Shown here: positions 55,646 to 64,000 of the stretch, piece by piece
Layout: every line of letters begins with the position of its first letter
How positions within the stretch are numbered: the first letter of the stretch is position 1
Assembly: GCA_025618425.1 (NCBI GenBank)
Contig: CM046833.1
Location: 8,298,429 to 8,362,428, forward strand
Source: Heliocidaris tuberculata
Taxonomy: Eukaryota; Echinodermata; Echinoidea; Camarodonta; Echinometridae
Direction: 5' to 3'
DNA: 64,000 bases
The notes under the pieces: model-generated
Seen by the model: the letters and a program-made list of their open reading frames with translations, nothing else
Database searches by the model: none
What the model was told of the DNA's origin: nothing
Translations under genes and position numbers: made by a program

Positions 55646-58078
55646 ATGGAAATATTAACTTGTTTAGTGGTGATATTAATCTTCAGCACTGCCGATGCTT
55701 TCTTTGGAGTTTCCTTGTACATACGCTGGGATAAATACCATCTGTTCGGCAAAGATGTAATAAATTATAGCTTTGTGCACTCTATGTTTGAATTCTGGTT
55801 GTTCTCTATGGTGAGAGTGATCTTGCTGTTGATCTCCAGTGTGGGAATTCTTACCAACCCACATGACAGTGTGAAATACATCAAGAAGGCCAGATACCCT
55901 GTAGGAGTAGTTAACATTGTCGTCGTTCTGTACACTATGACAAAGATCATGTTATATACGGAGTATTTGGATGGTAACCATGAGGATGATCCGTGGTTCT
56001 TGACGCTGGGAACATGGACAATGATAGGATCTCTTGCTACGTACGGCTTGTGGGTCAACATCCTGCAGGAGGTGAGATCTCCTCTGAAGGGCAAGGAGTG
56101 TCACCAGGATCTTGATGCAGTCGCATTGATCAACAAAGAAGAACATGACCTAGAAAATGAAAGAAGTGGCTTTAGTGAACTTGACGGTAATGATAACAAC
56201 ATTGATGAAGATGTTTATGACAGTATTAAGAAAGATCAGAGGAAATCTGTTCAATGGTATTCTTTGTTTGCGAGATTGATATCTTACTCAAAGCAGGACT
56301 GGCCCTGTTTGCTGGTTGGACTCATTGCTCTGGTATGTGCCACTGTAGGTAAGACATTCCTGCCGCTCTTAGCCGGTCGGGTGCTTGATGGAGTTGTTCT
56401 TGGAAAGGACTCGGCTCGGTTTCATGAATCCATCTACCTCATGACGTTGATTTCCTGTGTAGTTGCTGTAGCCAATGGGGTTCGAAGTGGATGCCTGACT
56501 GTAGCGATGGCGAGTCTCAACCAACGCATAACAAACCACCTCTTTGACTCCATCCTCAAACAAGACATGGGGTTCTTTGACAAAAACAGGACAGGGGCAA
56601 TAACGTCGCGTCTGACCTCAGACACCATCACCATGAGTAATTCGCTTGGAGGCAGCATCAAGATCTGTCTTCGCAATATCTTCCAGATCGTGTCTTATAC
56701 CATCGTCATGGTTGCCCTCTCCTGGCGACTCTCTGTGATCACCGTCATCTCTTTTCTTCTTCTAGCAGTCATCACAGATATTGTCGGAAGTTACTTCGAG
56801 AAGCTGTCCAGGAAGGTCCAGAGCGCTCTGGCCGATGCCAACATCGTAGCTGAAGAGACCATTTCCAGCATGAAGACTGTCCGCAGCTTCGCCAATGAGG
56901 CAGGCGAGAAAAGCACCTACTGGGATAGACAGGACGTTGCGTTCCATTTGCGTAAGAATGAGGCAGTAGCCTGTGGCTTTTCGAAAGTGATGGTATCGGT
57001 TTGTGAACTGATGGTGTTTGTGGTGACTCTCTTTTACGGAGGCCATCTTGTTGTTAATGACAAGATAAGTGGTGGAATGCTGGTCTCTTATATTTTGTAT
57101 CAGCAGAAAATTGGAGGAAGCATAGAGGATATTTCCGACGGGTACACCGAGCTTATGAAGTCAGCAGGAGCTTCCAAAAAGGTGTTCGAACTGATCGACT
57201 TAAGTCCTGGCTTCATAAACGAAGGCCGGTTGGCACCAAAAGATTTTGAGGGTCATTTGGAGTTCAGAAATGTAAGTTTTGCTTATCCCACCAGACCATC
57301 TACTCTAGTGCTGAAAAATGTAAGCTTTACGGCATCCCCTGGAGAGGTGCTAGCCCTTGTGGGGCCCAGCGGTGGAGGCAAAAGCTCCTGCATCAATCTG
57401 TTAGAGCACTTCTACGAACCTACATCGGGAAAAGTCCTGATTGACGGAATTAGCGTCAAGGATTACGACCACACCTACCTGCATACAAAAGTTGCCCTCG
57501 TCGGTCAGGAACCAGTGCTCTATGCAAGATCTATCAAGGACAACATCTCCTACAGCCTCGAGGAATGCAGTATAGCGCGTATACACGACGCTGCTAAACA
57601 GGCCAACGCTCACAACTTTATCATGGGTCTCCAGAAGGGTTATGCTACGGAGACTGGTGAGAAGGGCGTTCGGTTATCTGGTGGTCAGAAGCAGAGGGTG
57701 GCTATAGCCAGAGCCTTGGTGAGGAACCCTCAGGTGCTCCTCTTGGATGAGGCTACCAGTGCTCTGGATGCTGAGAGTGAACACCTAGTGCAGCAGGCAC
57801 TCTCAAAGAACTTCGGAAGCCGCACCGTGGTGATTGTGGCCCATCGTCTCAGTACCATTGAGAAGGCCGACCGAATTGTGGTCATTGATCACGGAACGGT
57901 GGTCGAGCAGGGTCGTCACCATGAACTCATCAGTTCCAGTGGACTCTACGCTGGACTTGTGCGACGTCAACTCCTTGGTCACAATAAGGACGAAGGAAGT
58001 GATGGTAATGAAGAGGATATTACGAGAAATTTTAGGAAAAGGAAACATTTAAAAGGCCAGGAAAACAGGACATTGTAG
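55646..58078 (+). CDS. TAP-like (ABCB9-like) half ABC transporter, intronless
   Basis: 810 residues in one uninterrupted frame. Four hydrophobic N-terminal segments (about 4-26, 47-69, 85-104, 118-140) resemble the extra TMD0 of TAP-like/ABCB9 half transporters, which targets the protein to lysosomes. An acidic linker (150-200) leads to the six-helix core (about 217-500). The nucleotide-binding domain is complete: A-loop Tyr547, Walker A GPSGGGKSS (573-581, Lys579), Q-loop Gln621, signature LSGGQ (677-681), Walker B VLLLDE (697-702, catalytic Glu702), D-loop SALD and switch His733. All ATPase residues are present, so a homodimer could be active. Family members move peptides across lysosomal or ER membranes; the substrate here is an inference. 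Vertebrate ABCB9 has many introns, so the absence of introns is odd and may mean a retrocopy. The tail is basic (RKRKHLKG). TAP1/2 or bacterial-type ABCB are less likely, given the TMD0. Confidence 0.93.
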   Translation: MEILTCLVVILIFSTADAFFGVSLYIRWDKYHLFGKDVINYSFVHSMFEFWLFSMVRVILLLISSVGILTNPHDSVKYIKKARYPVGVVNIVVVLYTMTKIMLYTEYLDGNHEDDPWFLTLGTWTMIGSLATYGLWVNILQEVRSPLKGKECHQDLDAVALINKEEHDLENERSGFSELDGNDNNIDEDVYDSIKKDQRKSVQWYSLFARLISYSKQDWPCLLVGLIALVCATVGKTFLPLLAGRVLDGVVLGKDSARFHESIYLMTLISCVVAVANGVRSGCLTVAMASLNQRITNHLFDSILKQDMGFFDKNRTGAITSRLTSDTITMSNSLGGSIKICLRNIFQIVSYTIVMVALSWRLSVITVISFLLLAVITDIVGSYFEKLSRKVQSALADANIVAEETISSMKTVRSFANEAGEKSTYWDRQDVAFHLRKNEAVACGFSKVMVSVCELMVFVVTLFYGGHLVVNDKISGGMLVSYILYQQKIGGSIEDISDGYTELMKSAGASKKVFELIDLSPGFINEGRLAPKDFEGHLEFRNVSFAYPTRPSTLVLKNVSFTASPGEVLALVGPSGGGKSSCINLLEHFYEPTSGKVLIDGISVKDYDHTYLHTKVALVGQEPVLYARSIKDNISYSLEECSIARIHDAAKQANAHNFIMGLQKGYATETGEKGVRLSGGQKQRVAIARALVRNPQVLLLDEATSALDAESEHLVQQALSKNFGSRTVVIVAHRLSTIEKADRIVVIDHGTVVEQGRHHELISSSGLYAGLVRRQLLGHNKDEGSDGNEEDITRNFRKRKHLKGQENRTL

Positions 58079-58155
58079 CAACGAGTGACTCAAATGCAAC
58101 AGTAGTTTTTATTCGATATAGCGATCCAAATTATTTACTATACGTTGTTAAATAT

Positions 58156-58676
58156 CAAAGGGAAAGTCCACCCTGGTGGTCAGTTGATTTGAATAAAAAA
58201 CAGAGAAACCGATTAGTGAAAGCAAAATTCAAAAAGAAATAAGAAAGTTGTAAATTTTTAAAGCTGTAATCAATCAAAAACAAAAATTGGCAACTCCGTG
58301 ACGTATCTTGCGAGCACCTCTCCCATTCGCTCAGTACAAAAATTCTTAAATTTTCGTGCTCTTAGTTTTTCACGAAGGAACAGATTTTTTCAAACAGGTT
58401 TTGTGTAAAAACCAATGCGCAATGATTATGTCTACGGTGCATGTATCACTGAATATTTTCTTTACAGAAAATGGAAATTATTTGGGGGGTACATGGCAAA
58501 TGGGAGAGGAGCTTGCAAGATGCGTTACGGAGCTACCAATTTGTGTTTGATTGATTACAAATTCAAAAATTCATAACTTTATTTCTGATACTATTTTGCT
58601 CAAACATTGACTTATCTGTTTCTTTAATTTTTCTGCTTCTTTTAAATTTGAATTCAGGGTGGACTTTGCCTTTAAG
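58156..58676. mobile_element. ~520-bp hairpin element downstream of the ABC gene
   Basis: CAAAGGGAAAGTCCACCCTG and CAGGGTGGACTTTGCCTTT are the ends. Arms pair over about 150 bp with mismatches (for example ATTGGCAACTCCGTGACG with CGTTACGGAGCTACCAAT). AATAAA at 58192-58197 lies inside its left arm, 114 bp after the ABC stop codon. Confidence 0.75.
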
Positions 58677-58679
58677 ACT

Positions 58680-59190
58680 AACAAGAATTTCCAGTAATGT
58701 TATTTACTTTAAAGAGAAAGTTTCTATGAAAAATATATCTTAATATTGTGGAGGAAATACTATTTCGGATATGTTTTGATTTTTTTTCCACATGGGGGAT
58801 GGAACACCTTTATTTTGTAAACAGTATGTTTTTAAAAAATAATTTAATTGGTTTTATGTTATTTCTCTTTTAAAAGGAAAAGAGTTGTAATTACTTCATG
58901 AGTTTAAGCTAATTAGTGAAAGTATATAAAAACATATACAATCAAACTCACTACCATTGAAATGTACAAAATCATGGGAAAACAAGATTGCACCGTGCTC
59001 CCGATCGACAGAAGCTAATTTATTTAATTTCTTCTTTTTTTAAGTTCTAACTCTGGTATGAAATTTTAGATTCTCTTTGAGGCATTTCGCTGCTAACTTT
59101 AATTCATTTTTCTCCCATGGGAAATATGTCCATTTCACCGTAAGAACTGAGAAAATGTTATTTTGAGTATATCATTTACATACAGTAAAT
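58680..59190. other. No gene seen
   Basis: AT-rich DNA; no reading frame or structure I can support. Confidence 0.4.
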
Positions 59191-59199
59191 GAGAAAAAA

Positions 59200-59410
59200 A
59201 TTATATATACACACATACATATATATATATATACATATATAATTGTGAGAAATGAAAAGAGAGAATAAGGGCGCGTAGCTAAAAACAAAGTTCCCCAGAG
59301 CTGTCCTCCCTTTTAGAAATTTTTGCAAAGGTTGAAAAAGTCGAACCCGGGTCGATGGCCTAGATAGAACGCCAGTGACAAAGCTGTTGTATATGTTATT
59401 TCATTACAAT

Positions 59411-59463
<53 letters not shown>

Positions 59464-59465
59464 CA
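59200..59465. repeat. Repeat X, copy 2, internally inverted
   Basis: (AT)n, then AATTGTGAGAAATGAAAAG and TTCCCCAGAGCTGTCCTCCC, which is the reverse complement of part of 4990-5095. Then CAAAGCTGTTGTATATGTTA follows in the same orientation as 5111, then (AT)n again. Confidence 0.65.
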
Positions 59466-59599
59466 TTATTTGTACTATTTCAATTGACAGATTGTCAGAC
59501 CATTCGTTTATCTGTAACCTAATAATCGTTTGTTTTATTTTTGGCTACTGTTATTTCATTTATTTAGCCTATTATTTTCATTTGACAAAGTAGCCTAGA

Positions 59600-59712
59600 G
59601 TAGACCTTGGAAGCATTTTGTCCTCAGACCAAATGGATGTTGGACCGACATTAAAACAGACCAAACTGGCATTGGCCGATCCGGGAATTAGATCAAAGGG
59701 ATGATAGCGTCA
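59600..59712. repeat. Sparse GACCAAATGGATGT-type repeats
   Basis: CAGACCAAATGGATGTTGGA, CAGACCAAACTGGCATTGG and AGATCAAAGGGATGA recur at about 35-bp spacing. Same style as 33870-34580. Confidence 0.4.
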
Positions 59713-59713
59713 A

Positions 59714-60319
59714 TTAAAGGCCAAGTCCACTCTAATATCAAGTTGATTTGAATAAATTGAGTAAAATTATGCAAGCATAACAGTGAAAATTTTATTGAAA
59801 TCGGATGTAAAATAAGAAAGTTACGGCATTTTGAAGTTTTGCATTAATTCTTGAAACAATGATATGCATAACATGGGCGGTATGCAAATGAGTGAACCGA
59901 TGATATCACACACTCACTTTTCCTTATGCATTTTATTATATGAAATATCATATATTTCAATTTTTTGCTTCAATAATGTAAAACATGGTTTGACTCGTTA
60001 TGGAACATGTAAAATCATCATTATTGTAACTATTTTGATACAAGGGAGAGATTCATTATCACATCCATAAAAATTGAAATATTTGAAATTTCATACAATA
60101 AAATACATAAGGAAAAGTGAGTGTGAGACATCATCGGTTCACTCATTTGCATACCGCCCATGTTATGCCTATCACTGTTTCATGAAATAATGCAAAACTT
60201 CAAAATGCCGTAACTTTCTTATTTCACATCCGATTTCAGTAAATTTTCACTGTTATGCTTATTCAATTTTACTTTATTTATTCAAGTCAACTTGATATAA
60301 GTGTGGACTTGGCCTTTAA
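59714..60319. mobile_element. 606-bp long-hairpin MITE, second member
   Basis: TTAAAGGCCAAGTCCACTC and GTGTGGACTTGGCCTTTAA are the ends, and the arms are as in 51416-51879. Compared with that copy, the middle (about 59940-60040) holds about 100 bp of extra DNA. Confidence 0.85.
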
Positions 60320-60329
60320 ATAAACGAAG

Positions 60330-60790
60330 TGATGAGTGGATCATGTGAGAAGTAGAAGGAATAATTATTTAATCAGAACGTATACGAAATGCGTGTAGAC
60401 GAAATAAAGACACACACCAGCCGTTGGACTAAATGGCATTTTACCAATATTTTATTGTCCGGAAAATTTCAGTCCTTTTTGTTGTTCTGTGGGTTTTTTT
60501 AAGATCATAATTTGGTAACATGGCATATGATCTGGCGAAATTTCTCTATGCATGATTTCGTCAAGGACATACAGGGTAAGGGCAGCAATTAAGTTTGAAA
60601 TTATATTCAGGGTTAGAGTTGGGGATAGGTATAATTTTGTTTGTTGTTGTTGTTTTTTGTTTTTTGTTTTGTTTTGTTTTGTTTTGTTTTGTTTTTGTCT
60701 AGGGTTGAAGTTAGGAGCTTGCCGGGTTTCAGTAGGAAATTAGCCCCGGAGCATGTTTCGTAGAACTCAACACGTAAAACCAACAGTAGT
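60330..60790. other. Degraded repeat with AGGGTTAG and (GTTTT)n words
   Basis: No gene seen. GGGTTAGAGTTGGGGATAGG near 60610 and a TTTTG run at 60650-60697 resemble the TTAGGG-like element class at 50003-50234, but I cannot define TIRs. Confidence 0.35.
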
Positions 60791-60796
60791 TGGACA

Positions 60797-61367
60797 TTAT
60801 ATAGAGGGTGGCCCAGAAAGAACGCAGCACCTGATATCTGCAATATCAACGACATCATTGAAAGAATATGAATTGTTTTTGTTTTATTGGGTGGAAAATT
60901 ATTTTCCGAGTAAAATGACCCCAAGATCATCAATTTTGTGGGGAAGGCGATTTAATTCTATGGCTATTTTTGTGAGGCAATGTCATTTTCAAAATTTGCT
61001 ACTTTTGCAACCTTAGTGACGCTTGAAGCAGCGAGAAATTTCCGTATGACGGCTTCTCATACGATCAGCTTTGTTGACAAGCGCATGACTGCTCTCGCTT
61101 TGAAGACAACATGAATGAAACAGAGATTGTATAGGAAATTGTCATGCGCCAATTTCTCGCTGCTTCAAGCGTGACTGAGGTTGAAAAAGTAGCAAATTTT
61201 GAAAATAACATCGCCTCACAAAATGGCCATTAACGATATTGCTTTCATTATACTCAGAAAATAATTTTCTACCCAAGAAAACAAAAAAATGATGATATTG
61301 TGTGTCAATGATGTCGTTGAAACTGTAGATCTCAGGTGTTACGTTCTTTCTGGGCCAACCCTGTATA
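60797..61367. mobile_element. ~570-bp long-hairpin element
   Basis: TATATAGAGGGTGGCCCAGA with AAGAACG is mirrored by CGTTCTTTCTGGGCCAACCC with TGTATA. Inner blocks also pair: CAAAATTTGCTACTTTTGCA, GACGCTTGAAGCAGCGAGAA and the reverse near 61150. TA at the ends suggests a mariner-type origin (inference). Confidence 0.8.
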
Positions 61368-61382
61368 ACTCAGAATATTTTT

Positions 61383-61631
61383 ACTAACATTCAGCATCAA
61401 TGCAATTGACTTACACTTGGTTTATCTTATATGTTATTTATGCAATATATTTTATCAGAAGGAAGACTAACATTCAGCATCAATACAGTTGACTTACACT
61501 TGGTTTATCTTATATGTTATTTATGCAATATATTTTATTAGAAGGAAGACTAACATTCAGCATCAATGCAATTGACTTACACTTGGTTTATCTTATATGT
61601 TATTTATGCAATATATTTTATTAGAAGGATA
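61383..61631. repeat. Three tandem 83-bp units
   Basis: ACTAACATTCAGCATCAATG starts units at 61383, 61466 and 61549 (the middle one reads CAATACAGT). Units are almost identical and include TATGTTATTTATGCAATATA. Confidence 0.95.
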
Positions 61632-61639
61632 TTGAACAT

Positions 61640-62708
61640 TTAAAAAAACACTATGCAATATCGAAGGATTACCAGTTAATTTATGTTACGTGTAGGGGAA
61701 CCTGGTAGTTTTATATTTATGAAATAATCTCTATGGGACGTTCAATTCAAAGACCAAAAGACCATTTTCGTAGTGCAGTCAAATTTATACACGCTTGTAT
61801 AACGATATGTTAGAGAGTATTGTATTTCAATATGTTACCAACCTCGATGAAATGTTATGCATATTCATGTATGTTCATTTTTTGAGCATGCGCGGGGTTG
61901 GTTCGCCGAAGGGAAGAATAAAGGCATATACAGTGCTAAATTCCGTGTGATTTTTAAATTTTAATTATTTTACCCCGTTTTGAATGTCTTTTGTGTTTTA
62001 TGTTAGTGCATGCGATGTGCATGAGATTAGAGGTACCCCACGTCGTAACAAATAGCCGGAATGCAAATTGTATACACTAGTTGTTGCTACGTCAGACAAA
62101 CATTATGTATTGCCCGACCTAACAACACGTAATACATTGCAATTTGCATTCGACTGAAATAATATCATTTCCCACAGGAGAATGAAATAATTTGTCAATA
62201 TTGTTAAAGATGTAGGCATTAAATTAGACTACATTACGAAAACGGCCAATTTGTTTATGATATCAAAGTTTTTGAAAAAGTGAATGCATGACAAAATTAA
62301 TATTCGAATGATAGAAAAAGGAAAGATCGGAGAAGGAATATATTCAAGGTTAAAGAGAAGAGAGAGAGAAGAGGTGAAATAGAGACTGGTAGAGAGAGAG
62401 AGAGAGATGGAGAGAGAGAACGAGAGAGAGAGAGAAACTGTGATCCAGTAGAGAGAGAAGGGGAGAAAACGGGAAAGTGAAGTAGAAAGCGATAAACGGA
62501 AGATAGAGAACTACAGGTGGGGAAAAAAAAAGAATCAAACTCTGTAAAAGCACAACAGCAACAAGCGCGGGTGTTTGCACCTAGAGTTTAAAGATGAAGC
62601 ATGAACATAAAAGAATGAGACAAAACAAAACCAATGGACAAAATTCATGACACTTGGTAGCAAAAGCTGTGAAGTATATCTTTTAAGGTTTGAGAGGATC
62701 AGTCTCTC

Positions 62709-62739
<31 letters not shown>

Positions 62740-63070
62740 CTTAGGTTTAACTGCTCTTTCCTCACAATTTTTTCCCCCAGGTTTTTGAAAAGAATCTTTC
62801 TTTTTTTTCCAGTTGAATAAACTAAGGTCGACTTTTTTTTCCAGGATTGAATTTTTCCATTAATGAATATCTCTTTTATTCATTGTATTTCAGTTAAATA
62901 AAATAAGGTCTGCTTTAAGGTCGACTTTTATTTGAGTTGGTCTTTCGGTACGGTCGACTCTCTTTTTTCTCATACAAGCCGACACTGACGGTCAGTCCTC
63001 AGACCTAAATAATCATATCTGATTGATACACGTCTGCAAAAACCTAACAACACACATGCAACCGCACACA
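61640..63070. other. No gene seen; (GA)n and (TC)n tracts
   Basis: GA-rich DNA at 62350-62460 and a C run with (TC)n at 62708-62738. An open GA-rich reverse frame is low-complexity. The part next to 63078 is the probable 3' UTR of the P450 gene. Confidence 0.4.
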
Positions 63071-63077
63071 AGCGCAT

Positions 63078-63265
63078 CTACTCTGACACTCGTCGGATGG
63101 CGCACGTAAGGTACGGCACGGTGTTTCTGGTGCCCCCCAGAACTCCAGCGAAAGAAAGCGGTGGTGAGTTGTGGGGCTTCTGGAAGGTGAATCTTTGAAG
63201 GAGACTGGTAAAACCAAGGAACGTCTCCATCCGGGCTAGCTGCTCTCCCAGACACACACGACGAC
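63078..63265 (-). CDS. Cytochrome P450 (CYP2-like), terminal exon, partial gene
   Basis: Minus-strand translation after acceptor ctcag|GTCGTCG gives (G)RRVCLGEQLARMETF, the P450 heme-binding loop with the axial Cys, then LLQRFTFQKPHNSPPL and ...PYLTCAIRRVSE before TAG at 63078-63080. The exon starts at phase 1 within the Gly codon, where CYP2-family genes commonly have their last intron. P450s of this type are ER-anchored heme monooxygenases acting on lipids or xenobiotics. Earlier exons must lie beyond 64000; I saw no P450 I-helix or K-helix exon between 63266 and 64000. Confidence 0.9.
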
Positions 63266-63682
63266 CTGAGAGATACGAGATTGTAAGATGTACAGATAAA
63301 AAAAAGAATGGGTCAGAAAGATTTTAGGAAACAATAGAGCATGAAGAGCAGGGAAGGGGAGGTTAGGTTATGCATACACTAGCAGATAATAAAATAAGCA
63401 CCTCAAAAAAGTTTGGAAACTCAAGTTTGATCGATTATATCTCTCTTGTCATGGCATAATCATTGCTTTGTTTGGTATCATTAGAAAGTGCGTTTATTCC
63501 TCATTGAAATGATACCAAATTTGTAATTATTTTGGAGTCATGGAATGAGCAGTACATGAGCATAAGGGGCAGGGTCAAAAGTGAAAAGTTGCAAAGTGCA
63601 CTGATCTGACAAGCACTGGTATTGTTATGCAGAGCACTTTTTGTCATAAGAGAGTGTGATTTTTGTAAATGGCTGTGGGGTT

Positions 63683-63911
63683 ATAATGCACAACACATCG
63701 TTTCACATGAATTCATTTTTTAAAAAAAGGAAAATCACAATAAAAACTTCAAGGTTTATATTCAGTTTTAGGCATGAAGATTCGTTTGTTTGGTCATGAG
63801 TTTTCCAAAGCATCATGCCTAAAACTGAATTTAAACCTTGAAGTTTCTATTGTGCTTTTCCTGTTCTTTTTACAGGAATGAATTCATGTGAAACGATGTT
63901 TTGTGCATTAT
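63683..63911. mobile_element. 229-bp palindromic element
   Basis: ATAATGCACAACACATCGTT and AACGATGTTTTGTGCATTAT are the ends. CACATGAATTCATT, AACTTCAAGGTTTA and TCAGTTTTAGGCATGA are mirrored inside, with a loop near 63790. It lies within the last P450 intron. Confidence 0.8.
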
Positions 63912-64000
63912 TTGTTTAAAATTAATGCTTATACATGTTTGAATGATAATGCATGGTTGTTTTAGTGCTTGCATGTTTGTTCGACTTCATACGTGTTTGT

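Overview
This is eukaryotic nuclear DNA: split genes with GT-AG introns, abundant microsatellites, tRNA-derived SINEs, a LINE remnant and many hairpin or TIR-bearing DNA elements. The gene content (an Ovo/OVOL zinc-finger gene, a TAP-like/ABCB9-like half transporter, a CYP2-type P450 exon) and the repeat style fit a marine invertebrate deuterostome. An echinoderm such as a sea urchin is my best guess from recognition alone; the sequence does not prove it.

Three protein genes can be supported. (1) 6492-25566, or to 27914 using the second first exon, minus strand: a complete ovo/OVOL transcription-factor gene. It is assembled here from exon 1 (SNAG-type N-terminus), exon 2, a 1.7-kb exon 3 and exon 4. 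Splice phases match at every junction and the protein is 805 residues with four C2H2 fingers. Exon 1 and its promoter-proximal DNA lie in a nearly identical 2.35-kb tandem duplication (23623-28320), so there are two intact first exons. (2) 55646-58078, plus strand: an 810-residue TAP-like half ABC transporter in one uninterrupted reading frame. (3) 63078-63265, minus strand: the last exon of a cytochrome P450 whose other exons lie beyond the right edge.

Layout: 1-3575 is a diverged tandem duplication carrying hairpin elements and SINEs. 3576-6490 is repeat-bearing DNA downstream of ovo. 6492-25566 is ovo, with two large introns (about 6.3 and 10.1 kb) full of hairpin elements, two hAT-like elements with 8-bp target duplications, and long (TTA)n/(CTA)n tracts. 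28321-55645 is a 27-kb gene-poor interval holding a deleted LINE, TIR elements, SINEs, a degenerate GACCAATGG array, a 0.9-kb CT-rich minisatellite and trinucleotide tracts. 55646-58078 is the ABC gene. 58156-61640 is a cluster of long-hairpin elements and an 83-bp x3 tandem repeat. 62-64 kb holds the P450 3' end and one more hairpin.

The three genes show no functional linkage. The most notable observation is the duplicated ovo first exon, which is either a young structural variant giving two promoters or a haplotype-duplication assembly artefact. I saw no novel multi-gene system. The rest of the interest lies in non-autonomous elements, some with internal inversions or paired arm changes.
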